Origin: Streptomyces brasiliensis | GTDB lineage: Bacteria > Actinomycetota > Actinomycetes > Streptomycetales > Streptomycetaceae | Reading direction: 5' to 3' | NCBI RefSeq assembly: GCF_014647875.1 | Contig: NZ_BMQA01000036.1 | Coordinates: 1-64,000, forward strand | Length of the DNA stretch: 64,000 bases | Shown here: positions 1 through 8,554 of the stretch, one piece after another | Layout of the letters: each line of letters starts with the position of its first letter | How positions within the stretch are numbered: the stretch's first letter is position 1 | Program-made: the position numbers and the translations under genes | Notes under the pieces: generated by a model | Databases searched by the model: none | What the model was told of the DNA's origin: nothing | The model's input: only the letters and a program-made list of their open reading frames with translations

Positions 1-28
1 GTGCCGTCACCGCCTCACACCGAACTCC

Positions 29-300
29 TTGACCGAATCAAGCAACGGCATTGGGGGGCGCCCTCGCTGTTTCTGCAGGTGCCGGGGGCTGACCGGTGTC
101 GTGACGTCCCGAGTTCGGTACACAGGTGGCCGACAGCAACGTCACCGAGATCTACGCCGCGAACTCCGCGACCGCCGCGGCCGGTTGGGCGCCCTGGCCG
201 AGGCACCGCTGGAGAAGGAGACGCTGGAGGGAGCCGGACGCGTACCGGATCGCCGGGATCACCCGCCTGACGAAGGGCGGGCCGTGGACCCGTGGAGCCC
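29..300 (+). pseudogene. degraded coding sequence, family not recognised
   Basis: Translation gives coding-like pieces spread over more than one frame. A stretch around 95-125 reads GVVTSRVRYTG. The next frame, from about 127, reads DSNVTEIYAANSA. A shifted frame at 190-235 reads ALAEAPLEKETLEG, and the earlier frame returns at 240 with YRIAGITRLTK. Each piece has strong G/C third positions but no single frame joins them, which suggests at least two indels. It runs toward and overlaps the end of the opposite-strand methyltransferase gene. I do not recognise the family. It could be chance coding bias in GC-rich DNA. Confidence 0.3.
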
Positions 301-1167
301 TGGACCCCCGGAGTCCTGGGGCACGCGTGCGACGAGGTAGCGGAACACATTCGGCATCCACACCGTCCCGTCCGGCCGCTGGTACGGGTGCAGGGCCTCC
401 GCCACCTCCTTGTCCACCTGCTCCTGGTCCGTCGCCGCGATCGCCGCGTCGAACAGTCCCGTCGACAGCAGTCCGCGCACGGCGCTGTCGAGGTCGGCGT
501 ACCCGAACGGGCAGGCCACCCGCCCGGAGCCGTCCGGCCGCAGCCCGGCCCGCTGCGCGACCTCCTCCAGGTCGTCCCGGCGGGCGGGGCGCGGGCTGCC
601 CGCGCGGCGCAGCGGATCGGCAAGTTTCGCCGCCACCCGCAGCACGGACGACGTGGCGCAGCGCTCGGGCGGACCCCAGCCCGCCAGCACCACGGGCGCC
701 CCGCGTTCCGCGAGCGGTATCGCCTCGGCGAGCAGTTCACCGAGCCCCTCCGAGTCGCCCGCGAGGCACCCGATCGGTTCGAAGGCGGTCACCACCGTGA
801 ACGCGGGCGTCTCCGCGTCGGCCGCGTCCCGGGGTGAGCCGTCGACGATCGCGGTGCGCGCACGCGTGCCCGCACCTTCCGGCAACAGCCGCTGCCGGGC
901 CAGAGCCAGCAGTTCGGGGCGGCCGGAGTCGACTCCGGTGACCGCGGCACCTCTGGAGGCCGCCATCAGCAGGGCGAGCCCGGATCCGCAGCCGAGGCCC
1001 AGCAGCCGGGTGGCCGGGCCCACTTCGAGTCGCTCGTGGACGGTCTCGTAGAGCGGCACCAGCATCCGCTCCTGGATCTCGGACCAGTCACGCGCGCGTG
1101 CGCACAGGTTCACGCGGGGCGTGGTTCCCGCGTGAGACAGGTGTTGCCGCACGAGCGTAGGTGTCAT
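259..1167 (-). CDS. class I SAM-dependent methyltransferase
   Basis: Predicted soluble 302-residue methyltransferase with a Rossmann fold. The SAM-binding motif I is clear near residues 55-66 (LLGLGCGSGLAL), followed by the acidic residue of motif II near residue 80 (VTGVD). The C-terminal half carries ordinary coding bias but no substrate-specific motif I can name. The open frame extends upstream to 1308, but the ATG at 1165-1167 starts a sensible protein (MTPTLVRQHL) and the extra N-terminus looks non-coding. It is divergent from proS, with about 200 nt between starts. The substrate (small molecule, RNA or protein) is unknown. Confidence 0.75.
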   Translation of the reverse strand: MTPTLVRQHLSHAGTTPRVNLCARARDWSEIQERMLVPLYETVHERLEVGPATRLLGLGCGSGLALLMAASRGAAVTGVDSGRPELLALARQRLLPEGAGTRARTAIVDGSPRDAADAETPAFTVVTAFEPIGCLAGDSEGLGELLAEAIPLAERGAPVVLAGWGPPERCATSSVLRVAAKLADPLRRAGSPRPARRDDLEEVAQRAGLRPDGSGRVACPFGYADLDSAVRGLLSTGLFDAAIAATDQEQVDKEVAEALHPYQRPDGTVWMPNVFRYLVARVPQDSGGPGLHGSTARPSSGG

Positions 1168-1328
1168 AGGTAAGCGCCCCAATCCGCCGAGAGGTGCAGG
1201 AGTGCCCATTCCGTGGCCCCCGTGCCGTGCGCTCGCACTCCCCACGTATGCCAGGTAACTCCCGGCTCGCGACCGCGTCCATAGGTCGTGGGGCCCGGCT
1301 TGGGGCATCCCGGTGCCTGTGACGAGAA

Positions 1329-1359
1329 TTCACATCCCGGCAACGTGGACCCGTACCAT
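1329..1359 (+). promoter_or_regulatory. candidate proS promoter giving a leaderless transcript
   Basis: A TACCAT hexamer at 1354-1359 fits an actinobacterial -10 element, with TTCACA at 1329-1334 as a possible -35 (19-nt spacer). The -10 lies six bases before the proS ATG and no Shine-Dalgarno sequence is visible, so transcription may start at the start codon. Inference only. Confidence 0.4.
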
Positions 1360-1365
1360 CGCGCC

Positions 1366-2781
1366 ATGGCAAAGGCACCCGTTCTCACGCCGCGGGCGGA
1401 CGACTTCCCGCGCTGGTACCAGGATCTGATCAACAAGGCCGAACTGGCCGACAACGGTCCGGTGCGCGGCACCATGGTCATCCGACCGTACGGGTACGGG
1501 CTGTGGGAGCGGATGCAGGCGGAGATGGACGCCCGCATCAAGGAGACGGGCACCCAGAACGCTTACTTCCCGCTGCTGATCCCGCAGTCGTATCTCGCGC
1601 GGGAAGCGGACCACGTCGAGGGCTTCGCGCCGGAGCTGGCCGTGGTCACCCACGGCGGCGGCAAGGACCTGGAGGAGCCCGCGGTCGTGCGGCCCACCTC
1701 CGAGATGATCATCAACGACTACTTCTCCAAGTGGGTGCAGAGCTACCGAGACCTGCCCCTGCTCATCAACCAGTGGGCGAACGTGGTCCGCTGGGAGCTG
1801 CGCCCCCGCCTCTTCCTGCGCACCACCGAGTTCCTGTGGCAGGAGGGCCACACCGCGCACGCCACCTACGAGGACGCCCGGGACTTCGCCGCGCACATCC
1901 ACCGCAAGGTGTACGAGGACTTCATGGTGAACGTCCTTGCGATGGACGTCGTACCCGGCCGCAAGACCGTCAAGGAGCGGTTCGCCGGTGCCATCAACAC
2001 CCTCACGCTGGAGGGCATGATGGGCGACGGCAAGGCCCTGCAGATGGCCACCAGCCATGAACTCGGCCAGAACTTCGCCAAGGCGTTCAACACGTCGTAC
2101 CTGTCGAAGGACGGCACGCAGGAGCTGGTCTGGCAGACCTCCTGGGGCTCCACCACCCGCATGATCGGCGCCCTGGTGATGATGCACGGCGACGACAACG
2201 GGCTGCGCGTGCCGCCGCGGCTGGCGCAGATCCAGGCCGTCGTCCTCGCGATCAAGGGGGACGAGGCGGTTCTGGCCAAGGTCCGCGAACTCGGCGACCG
2301 GCTGAAGGCGGCCGGGATCCGCGTCCACGTGGACGACCGCACGGACGTCCCGTTCGGCCGGCGCGCCGTCGACTGGGAGCTCAAGGGCGTGCCCGTGCGC
2401 ATCGAGGTCGGTCCCCGTGACCTGGAGAGCGGCACCGCGATGCTGGCCCGCCGCATCCCCGGCGGCAAGGCACCGGTGTCCCTGGACACCCTGGTCGAGC
2501 AGCTCCCCGCCGTCCTCGAGGAGGACCAGGCGCTGCTGCTGCGCCAGGCCCGCGAGCGCCGTGAGTCCCGCACCACGGAGGTGTCGACGGTCGACGAGGC
2601 CGTCGAGGCCGCGACGGCCGGTGGCTGGGCGCGGGTCCCGTGGGCGGCTCTCGGCGAAGAAGGCGAGGTCAAACTGGCCGAGCACGCCGTGACCGTACGG
2701 TGTCTGGTCACGGAGGACGGGGCGGTGCCCGACGCCGAGGACGCGCCCGGTAACGTCGCGGTCGTCGCGCGCGCTTACTGA
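1366..2781 (+). CDS. proS: prolyl-tRNA synthetase, archaeal/eukaryal type
   Basis: Class II aminoacyl-tRNA synthetase charging tRNA-Pro, 471 residues. It has the class II signatures of ProRS: RPTSE near residue 110, the motif 2 loop RTTEFLWQEGHTAH near 152-165, and a motif 3 region with GSTTRMIGA and HGDDNGLRVPPR. The motif 2/3 wording, the length and the C-terminus ending in RAY match the short archaeal/eukaryal type. The usual bacterial ProRS of about 570 residues carries an inserted editing domain that is absent here. The C-terminal zinc-site cysteines of the archaeal type are mostly missing. ATG 1366 is chosen because upstream codons look non-coding. Other streptomycetes carry the long bacterial ProRS elsewhere (recalled), so this may be a second enzyme. 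Confidence 0.92.
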   Translation: MAKAPVLTPRADDFPRWYQDLINKAELADNGPVRGTMVIRPYGYGLWERMQAEMDARIKETGTQNAYFPLLIPQSYLAREADHVEGFAPELAVVTHGGGKDLEEPAVVRPTSEMIINDYFSKWVQSYRDLPLLINQWANVVRWELRPRLFLRTTEFLWQEGHTAHATYEDARDFAAHIHRKVYEDFMVNVLAMDVVPGRKTVKERFAGAINTLTLEGMMGDGKALQMATSHELGQNFAKAFNTSYLSKDGTQELVWQTSWGSTTRMIGALVMMHGDDNGLRVPPRLAQIQAVVLAIKGDEAVLAKVRELGDRLKAAGIRVHVDDRTDVPFGRRAVDWELKGVPVRIEVGPRDLESGTAMLARRIPGGKAPVSLDTLVEQLPAVLEEDQALLLRQARERRESRTTEVSTVDEAVEAATAGGWARVPWAALGEEGEVKLAEHAVTVRCLVTEDGAVPDAEDAPGNVAVVARAY

Positions 2782-3041
2782 GGTACGGGGTTCCGCCCCG
2801 AGAGCGACCGAAACGCCTCTTGCGCATCCGCCGAACACACGTACCCCGCCGCGCGGACGGGATCTACGCGCCGGGTCGTACGTCGGCCTACGTACCGGCT
2901 TGGTACGAGCTGTGAGGCTTCTCCGCAGATCAGCGCACCCGCCCTCGTCAGGACACATCAGCGGCAACTGACGGGTACGTGCAAATTAATTGGGATGGCC
3001 CGGAATCGGAACACAGAGGCGCTCCGGCTCGTTGTCATTAC

Positions 3042-3638
3042 GTGAGCACGACACAGACACCACCTGTACTCGCAGCGGAGCTGGCGCAGGCGTGGGCCGA
3101 CATTCAGCGGTACCACCCCGAGCTGCCGGACCTCGCCGCGCCAGAGTCCCTGATCGGGGAGTCGTCGTCCGCGTGCGGACACGAGCTCTCCTTCGAGCGA
3201 CTGCTCCATGAGGCAGTCCACGGCATCGCAGCCTCCCGCGGGGTCCGCGACACCTCCCGCGCCGGCCGCTACCACAACCGCAGATTCCTCGCCGTCGCCG
3301 AGGAGCTGGGCCTGGACCACCCCGACGAACCGCACCCCAGCAGCGGCTTCTCACTGGTCACGCTCAACCCCGAGGCCAAGCGGCGCTACCGGCCGACCAT
3401 CGAGCGGCTCCAGCGCGCCCTGAAGGCGCACACGGCAGCCACGTCCGCCGATACCTCCCGCACCTTCCGCGGCCCGGCCGCCCGCCACGGCTCCTCCGGC
3501 GGCGGCGTTCGCGTCAAGGCGGTCTGCGACTGCGGCCGCAACGTCCGGGTGGTCCCGTCGGTCCTGGCCCAGGCCCCGATCGTCTGCGGCGGCTGCGGCA
3601 AGCCGTTCCGCATCCCGGAAGTCGCCGGCGCCGCATAA
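3042..3638 (+). CDS. SprT-like zinc metalloprotease domain protein
   Basis: A 198-residue cytoplasmic protein with a zinc-protease helix HEAVH at residues 56-60, then conserved-looking RYHNRRFLAVAEELGL, as in SprT-like domains. Near the C-terminus a small zinc ribbon is visible (C162, C164, C182, C185). SprT-like proteins include DNA-protein crosslink proteases in eukaryotes, but the role of bacterial members is poorly defined. GTG 3042 is preferred over the upstream in-frame codons at 2979 because codons before it lack coding bias. There is no obvious Shine-Dalgarno. It stands alone, 260 nt after proS and 412 nt before rpsP. Confidence 0.7.
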   Translation: MSTTQTPPVLAAELAQAWADIQRYHPELPDLAAPESLIGESSSACGHELSFERLLHEAVHGIAASRGVRDTSRAGRYHNRRFLAVAEELGLDHPDEPHPSSGFSLVTLNPEAKRRYRPTIERLQRALKAHTAATSADTSRTFRGPAARHGSSGGGVRVKAVCDCGRNVRVVPSVLAQAPIVCGGCGKPFRIPEVAGAA

Positions 3639-4050
3639 CACGAACCGCGAGCCACCGGCATCTCGTGGGTGCCGGAGCGGTCGACCGAGCGTCGGGTGTC
3701 TTTGTCTGCCGCGCAGCTGCGGGCAGTCGTGCCGCTGGGGCGACGGGGGCGCCCCTGCGTGAGCGAAGCCGAGCGTGGGTGAGGGCGGGGGAGCGGCACC
3801 TCGTGGCGCCGGGCAGCGCATCCGACGGAGGTCACCTCTACGCCGGGTGCTCGTCAGGCGTGCCCGGCCGCAGCTCCCCCCTCGGCCAGAAGGGACCCGC
3901 AGGGTATGGCACAATGGCTAGCTGTACTCGACAGCCGCACAGGACCCCTCTCTCCTCCGGCTGACGCGTCCATCGGGCACTCGGGTACCGCAACCCCACG
4001 CGGCAGTCTCGCCGTGCCCAACCACGTCAAATCCAGGAGAACCCACTCCC
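3639..4050. other. gene-free leader region upstream of rpsP
   Basis: No convincing gene in 412 nt. A hairpin CCGGCA (3655-3660) / TGCCGG (3670-3675) follows the SprT-like gene and may end its transcript. A second hairpin GGGGCG (3737-3742) / CGCCCC (3750-3755) is joined to a tract (3756-3790) resembling the GC-rich intergenic repeats common in Streptomyces. CACAAT at 3910-3915 is a weak -10 candidate for rpsP. A Shine-Dalgarno AGGAGA at 4035-4040 serves rpsP. Confidence 0.5.
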
Positions 4051-4473
4051 GTGGCAGTCAAGATCAAGCTGAAGCGTCTGGGCAAGATCCGTTCGCCTCA
4101 CTACCGCATCGTCGTCGCCGACTCCCGCACCCGCCGTGACGGCCGTGCGATCGAGGAGATCGGCAAGTACCACCCGACCTACAACCCGTCGGTCATCGAG
4201 GTGGACGCCGACCGTGTGGCGTACTGGCTCGGCGTCGGCGCCCAGCCGACCGAGCCCGTCCTCGCCATCCTGAAGAAGACCGGCGACTGGCAGAAGTTCA
4301 AGGGCGAGCCCGCCCCGGCGCCGCTGCTCGTCGCCGAGCCGAAGGCCGTGCGTCCGTCGTTCGAGGCTCTCGGCGGTGACGACGAGGGCAAGGGTGAGGC
4401 GATCACCCAGAAGAAGAAGGCTGAGAAGAAGGACGAGGCCGCTGCCGAGTCCTCCGAGTCGACCGAGGCCTGA
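4051..4473 (+). CDS. rpsP: 30S ribosomal protein bS16
   Basis: Ribosomal protein S16, which binds 16S rRNA and helps assemble the 5' domain of the small subunit. The N-terminal core is typical (VKIKLKRLGKIRSPHYRIVV, then RTRRDGRAIEEIGKYHP). The protein is 140 residues, longer than the roughly 80-90 of many bacteria because of a lysine/glutamate/alanine-rich tail after about residue 100, as is common in actinobacteria. The start is GTG, ten bases after AGGAGA. First gene of rpsP-KH-rimM-trmD-rplS, a conserved group joining ribosome proteins with their maturation factors. The KH gene follows after five bases. Confidence 0.97.
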   Translation: MAVKIKLKRLGKIRSPHYRIVVADSRTRRDGRAIEEIGKYHPTYNPSVIEVDADRVAYWLGVGAQPTEPVLAILKKTGDWQKFKGEPAPAPLLVAEPKAVRPSFEALGGDDEGKGEAITQKKKAEKKDEAAAESSESTEA

Positions 4474-4478
4474 GCAGC

Positions 4479-4718
4479 ATGCTCGAAGAGGCGCTTGAGC
4501 ACCTCGTGAAGGGCATCGTCGACAACCCTGACGATGTGCAGGTCGCCTCGCGCGACCTGCGCCGCGGGCGTGTGCTGGAGGTCCGGGTCCACCCCGACGA
4601 CCTCGGCAAGGTGATCGGCCGCAACGGCCGCACCGCGCGCGCCCTGCGCACCGTCGTGGGCGCCATCGGCGGCCGCGGTGTTCGCGTCGACCTCGTCGAC
4701 GTGGACCACGTCCGCTGA
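4479..4718 (+). CDS. KH-domain RNA-binding protein (KhpA-like)
   Basis: A small 79-residue protein consisting almost only of a KH RNA-binding domain. The GXXG loop is visible as VIGRNG near residues 45-50, followed by the helix ARALRTVVGAI. Proteins of this size between rpsP and rimM belong to the KhpA/YlqC family, which act as RNA chaperones or binding partners of KhpB in Gram-positive bacteria. It lies five bases after rpsP and is probably translated from the same mRNA. A hairpin follows before rimM. Confidence 0.93.
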   Translation: MLEEALEHLVKGIVDNPDDVQVASRDLRRGRVLEVRVHPDDLGKVIGRNGRTARALRTVVGAIGGRGVRVDLVDVDHVR

Positions 4719-4738
4719 CGCTTCATCGCAACCGGCTC

Positions 4739-4772
4739 GGGCCGGGGAGGGCCACTGGGCCGTCCCCGGCCC
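4739..4772 (+). other. intra-operon hairpin between KH gene and rimM
   Basis: GGGCCGGGG (4739-4747) pairs perfectly with CCCCGGCCC (4764-4772), with GGCC/GGCC pairing inside the loop. No T tract follows. Because it lies between co-directional genes of one conserved operon, an RNA-processing or attenuation role is as likely as termination. Confidence 0.5.
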
Positions 4773-4801
4773 GTAGTCGTCAGGACAGGAGATCTTCAGA
4801 A

Positions 4802-5344
4802 GTGCAGCTCGTAGTCGCGCGGATCGGCCGCGCCCACGGCATCAAGGGCGAGGTCACCGTCGAGGTCCGTACGGACGAGCCGGAGCTGAGGCTCGCGCCG
4901 GGCGCCGTCCTGGCCACGGACCCCGCCTCGGCGGGCCCGCTCACCATCGAGACCGGCCGGGTGCACAGCGGGCGCCTGCTCCTGCGGTTCGAGGGCGTGG
5001 GCGACCGCAACGCCGCCGAGGCCCTGCGCAACACCCTCCTGATCGCCGAGGTCGACCCGAACGAGCTGCCCGAGGCGGAGGACGAGTACTACGACCATCA
5101 GCTGATGGACCTGGACGTCGTCACCAAGGACGGGGTGGAGGTCGGCCGGATCACCGAGATCTCGCACCTGCCCTCCCAGGACCTCTTCATCGTCGAGCGG
5201 CCCGACGGCAGCGAGGTGATGATCCCCTTCGTCGAGGAGATCGTCGTGGAGATCGACCTGGAGGAACAGCGGGCGGTCATCGACCCGCCGCCCGGCCTGA
5301 TCGACGACCGGGCCGAGATCGACTCCTCGGAGGACGAGTCGTAA
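4802..5344 (+). CDS. rimM: 16S rRNA processing protein RimM
   Basis: RimM assists late maturation of the 30S subunit by binding ribosomal protein S19 and the 16S 3' domain. The 180-residue protein has the family's N-terminal barrel start (VARIGRAHGIKGEV), then the linker EYYDHQLMDL and a PRC-barrel-like second half including IPFVEEIV. The C-terminal acidic tail is variable in actinobacteria. GTG 4802 is supported by AGGAGA at 4787-4792. The stop overlaps the trmD ATG (TAATG), which indicates translational coupling. Confidence 0.96.
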   Translation: MQLVVARIGRAHGIKGEVTVEVRTDEPELRLAPGAVLATDPASAGPLTIETGRVHSGRLLLRFEGVGDRNAAEALRNTLLIAEVDPNELPEAEDEYYDHQLMDLDVVTKDGVEVGRITEISHLPSQDLFIVERPDGSEVMIPFVEEIVVEIDLEEQRAVIDPPPGLIDDRAEIDSSEDES

Positions 5345-6177
5345 TGCGCCTCGACGTCGTCACGATCTTCCCCGAGTACCTCGAACCGCTGAACGTCTCC
5401 CTCGTCGGCAAGGCACGCGCGCGTGGACAGCTGAACGTCCATGTGCACGACCTGCGCGCGTGGGCGTACGACCGGCACAGCACCGTCGACGACACGCCGT
5501 ACGGCGGCGGCCCCGGCATGGTCATGAAGACCGGGCCCTGGGGCGATGCCCTGGACTCCGTCCTCGCCGACGGGTACGAGACGGGCTCGCACGCGCCCGC
5601 CCTGATCGTCCCCACCCCCAGCGGCCGCCCCTTCACCCAGGAACTGGCCGTCGAACTGTCCGAGCGCCCCTGGCTGATCTTCACGCCGGCCCGCTACGAG
5701 GGCATCGACCGGCGCGTCATGGACGAGTACGCCACCCGCATACCGGTGTACGAGGTGTCCATCGGCGACTACGTCCTCGCCGGCGGTGAGGCGGCCGTAC
5801 TGGTGATCACGGAGGCCGTGGCGCGGCTGCTGCCCGGCGTCCTGGGCAACGCCGAGTCCCACCGGGACGACTCCTTCGCGCCCGGCGCGATGGCCAACCT
5901 CCTGGAGGGCCCTGTCTACACCAAGCCGCCCGTCTGGCGCGGCCGGGACATCCCCGAGGTGCTGCTCAGCGGGCACCACGGCAAGATCGCCCGCTGGCGC
6001 CGCGACGAGGCCCTCAAGCGCACGACGGCCCACCGGCCCGACCTCGTCGAGCGTTGCGACCCCAAGGCCTTCGACAAGAAGGACCGCGAGATGCTCTCCA
6101 TCCTGGGCTGGGCACCGGATCCCGACGGGGAGCCGTACGGCCGATTTTGGCGCAGGCCAGAGGGCGTGGAAGAATAA
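5344..6177 (+). CDS. trmD: tRNA (guanine-37-N1) methyltransferase TrmD
   Basis: TrmD methylates G37 next to the anticodon and prevents +1 frameshifting. It is a SPOUT-class trefoil-knot enzyme. Visible motifs include RLDVVTIFPEYLEPL at the start, PYGGGPGMVMK near residue 55, RYEGIDRRV near 120 and the knot segment SIGDYVLAGGEAAV near 140. At 277 residues it is somewhat longer than the E. coli protein, with a typical actinobacterial C-terminus. ATG 5344 shares its A with the rimM stop. Confidence 0.97.
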   Translation: MRLDVVTIFPEYLEPLNVSLVGKARARGQLNVHVHDLRAWAYDRHSTVDDTPYGGGPGMVMKTGPWGDALDSVLADGYETGSHAPALIVPTPSGRPFTQELAVELSERPWLIFTPARYEGIDRRVMDEYATRIPVYEVSIGDYVLAGGEAAVLVITEAVARLLPGVLGNAESHRDDSFAPGAMANLLEGPVYTKPPVWRGRDIPEVLLSGHHGKIARWRRDEALKRTTAHRPDLVERCDPKAFDKKDREMLSILGWAPDPDGEPYGRFWRRPEGVEE

Positions 6178-6312
6178 ACCGCTGTTGTGCGTCCGTCTGG
6201 TGTGCGCCCCTGCCACGGGGGGACACGACGCCCGCCCCGACCCGCACGGCAGACCTCAAGGAAACCTAGTTCCCGTTGATGACCTGTGGCATCAGCGAAG
6301 AAAGCAGACGAC

Positions 6313-6663
6313 ATGTCTCACCTGCTCGACTCCGTCGACTCCGCGTCGCTGCGCAGCGACATCCCGGCCTTCCGCCCGGGTGACACGGTCAACGTCCACG
6401 TCCGCGTCATCGAGGGCAACCGCTCCCGTGTGCAGCAGTTCAAGGGCGTTGTGATCCGCCGCCAGGGCTCCGGTGTCCGCGAGACCTTCACGGTCCGCAA
6501 GGTCTCGTTCTCCGTCGGCGTCGAGCGCACCTTCCCGGTGCACACCCCGATCGTCGAGAAGATCGAGCTCGTCACCCGCGGTGACGTGCGTCGCGCCAAG
6601 CTGTACTACCTGCGCGACCTGCGCGGCAAGGCCGCGAAGATCAAGGAGAAGCGCGAGAGCTGA
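6313..6663 (+). CDS. rplS: 50S ribosomal protein bL19
   Basis: Ribosomal protein L19, located at the 30S-50S interface. ATG 6313 gives MSHLLDSVDSASLRSDIPAF and a 116-residue protein of normal length. The upstream in-frame GTG at 6286 would add nine residues and has no well-placed Shine-Dalgarno. Characteristic sequences include FRPGDTVNVHVRVIEGNRSR and RAKLYYLRDLRGKAAKIKEK at the C-terminus. About 135 nt separate it from trmD and contain short GC hairpins, so an additional promoter or leader control is possible but not demonstrated. Confidence 0.97.
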   Translation: MSHLLDSVDSASLRSDIPAFRPGDTVNVHVRVIEGNRSRVQQFKGVVIRRQGSGVRETFTVRKVSFSVGVERTFPVHTPIVEKIELVTRGDVRRAKLYYLRDLRGKAAKIKEKRES

Positions 6664-6708
6664 GCGCTCTCCGGGGTTCATGGGAAGGCCGGATAGCATC
6701 TGGCTCCG

Positions 6709-7470
6709 ATGGACACCGAAGCACAGCCGACGGAGCGCGACCGCTCCTCCCGTCTCCCCCCGGAGGCCGTGGAGGGACGGTCGCGTTTCGCGTTGGTGCC
6801 GCGGATCACCGAGTGGCTGCCGGGCGGCCGGATCACCCTCACCGCCTTCACCTGCCTGCTCTTCCTGCTGCTCCTCAACACGTTCGTGGTGCAACCGTTC
6901 GAGATCCCGAGCGGATCCATGGAGCGGGGATTGAGGATCGGGGACCGCGTTCTCGTAAATAAGTTGGCGTACCGTTTCGGTGCCGATCCGCGGCGCGGCG
7001 ATGTCGTCGTGTTCGACGGAACCGGGTATTTCGGGGACGCCGACTACATCAAGCGCGTTGTGGGGGTGGGGGGCGACCACGTGGTGTGCTGCGACAAGGA
7101 GGGGAGACTCGAGGTGAACGGCCGGCCGGTCGACGAGACGGCGTTCCTCTACCCCGGGGACAGCCCGTCCGGCGTGCCTTTCGACGTCGTCGTGCCCGAC
7201 GGCAGGCTCTTCGTCCTCGGCGACCACCGCAGCGACTCCAGCGACTCCCGCGACCACCTGGGCTCGCCGGGCGGCGGCATGATCCCGGTCGGCGACGTCA
7301 TCGGGCGGGCCGACTGGATCGTCTGGCCTTCCGCCCACTGGACCCGCCTGCACCGCCCCACTGCCTATGCGCGCGTGCCCGCCGCTTCCGGCTACGCGCG
7401 CGTGCCCGTCACCTCTCCCCACGCGCGTGTGCCCGCACCGTCCGTTTCCGCGGAGGGCACGCATGGGTAA
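6709..7470 (+). CDS. sipW: type I signal peptidase (SipW-like)
   Basis: Membrane-bound serine/lysine dyad signal peptidase that cleaves exported preproteins. It has an N-terminal hydrophobic helix at about residues 43-60, the catalytic serine S70 in PSGSM, the catalytic lysine K115 in KRVVGVGGD and the box GDHRSDSSDSRD near 171-182. The last 40 residues repeat YARVP/HARVP with prolines and lack a clear second membrane helix. TAGCAT at 6694-6699 could be a -10 just upstream, giving a nearly leaderless mRNA. First of four tandem signal peptidases. The SipW name follows gene order in S. lividans. Its stop overlaps the sipX start. Confidence 0.93.
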   Translation: MDTEAQPTERDRSSRLPPEAVEGRSRFALVPRITEWLPGGRITLTAFTCLLFLLLLNTFVVQPFEIPSGSMERGLRIGDRVLVNKLAYRFGADPRRGDVVVFDGTGYFGDADYIKRVVGVGGDHVVCCDKEGRLEVNGRPVDETAFLYPGDSPSGVPFDVVVPDGRLFVLGDHRSDSSDSRDHLGSPGGGMIPVGDVIGRADWIVWPSAHWTRLHRPTAYARVPAASGYARVPVTSPHARVPAPSVSAEGTHG

Positions 7471-8554
7471 TCGCGGCAAGCCGCGCGGTGTGCCCGGCAG
7501 CGCCGCCGAGAACCTGCTGCCCACCGGGAACCGGCGTGCCGCGCAGCCGGCCGGTGGCCGCACGCGTGCGGAGCGGCGCAAGCTCCAGCGCAAGGTCAAG
7601 CGCAGGCGCCGCCGCGGCGCCGTGCGCGAGATACCGCTCCTGGTGGGCGTGGCCGTCCTGATAGCGCTGGTCCTGAAGACCTTCCTCGTGCAGGCCTTCG
7701 TGATCCCGTCCGGCTCGATGGAGCAGACGATCCGGATCGGGGACCGTGTCCTGGTCGACAAGCTCACCCCGTGGTTCGGCGCCAAGCCGCAGCGCGGCGA
7801 CGTCGTCGTCTTCCACGACCCGGGCGGCTGGCTGGCCGACGAGCAGACGGCGGAGAAGAACGATCCCGTGGGCGTCAAGCAGGTCAAGGAAGGCCTCACC
7901 TTCATCGGTCTGCTGCCCTCCGACAACGAGAAGGACCTCATCAAGCGGGTCATCGGCGTCGGCGGCGACCACGTCAAGTGCTGCGACGCGCAGGGGCGGG
8001 TGACCGTCAACGGCGTACCGCTGACCGAGGGCGACTACGTGTATCCCGGCGACGCCCCGTCCAGCGCTCCCTTCGACATCACCGTCCCCCAGGGGCGGCT
8101 GTGGGTGATGGGCGACCACCGGGGCAACTCCGCGGACTCCCGCGCGCACCAGGACACCGGCTACGGCGGCACGGTCTCCGTGGACTCCGTGGTGGGCCGC
8201 GCCATGCTCATCGGCTGGCCGATCGGCCATTGGAGCACCTTGAAGGAACCTAAAACCTTCGCAAGCGTGTTGAACTCCGTGTCGGGGACGACCGTGGCCA
8301 CGCGGCCGCCGGATAGGGTTGCCCCAGACGATCCGAACGGATCCGTCCAGCTCCCGACCCCTGCGGAACTCCCGCTCGTTATGGGAGTGGTGGGCCTGCG
8401 CCGCGCATGGGGCAGGCGGCGGCACGGAGTAAGGAGTTGGCGTGGGGGATGTGGCGGTTGGCGCACGGTCCGGGCACGACGGCGAGGAGCACCGCGGGCG
8501 CCCCGTAAAAGCGAGTGTCCCCGCCGGGGACGGGACCGTGACCTCCGGGAGTGA
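7463..8554 (+). CDS. sipX: type I signal peptidase (SipX-like) with abnormal C-terminal extension
   Basis: Signal peptidase with an arginine/lysine-rich N-terminus, membrane helix at residues 57-75, catalytic S85 in PSGSM, catalytic K161 in KRVIGVGGD and GDHRGNSADSR near 218-228. ATG 7463 overlaps the sipW stop and follows CGGAGGG. The frame is 363 codons and runs 113 nt into sipY. The last 40 residues are mostly R, G and P and look like an out-of-frame reading of sipY. An out-of-frame TAA lies at 8430-8432, just before the sipY start, which suggests that one indel removed the normal stop near residue 320. Confidence 0.9.
   Translation: MGNRGKPRGVPGSAAENLLPTGNRRAAQPAGGRTRAERRKLQRKVKRRRRRGAVREIPLLVGVAVLIALVLKTFLVQAFVIPSGSMEQTIRIGDRVLVDKLTPWFGAKPQRGDVVVFHDPGGWLADEQTAEKNDPVGVKQVKEGLTFIGLLPSDNEKDLIKRVIGVGGDHVKCCDAQGRVTVNGVPLTEGDYVYPGDAPSSAPFDITVPQGRLWVMGDHRGNSADSRAHQDTGYGGTVSVDSVVGRAMLIGWPIGHWSTLKEPKTFASVLNSVSGTTVATRPPDRVAPDDPNGSVQLPTPAELPLVMGVVGLRRAWGRRRHGVRSWRGGCGGWRTVRARRRGAPRAPRKSECPRRGRDRDLRE

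Noticed and set aside
1330..2967. Long minus-strand frame over proS
   Set aside because: The proS frame on the plus strand has clear catalytic motifs. The opposite frame has only the shadow of its codon bias.
3665..3964. Plus-strand frame upstream of rpsP as a gene
   Set aside because: No ribosome site, no third-position bias, and it overlaps repeat-like sequence.
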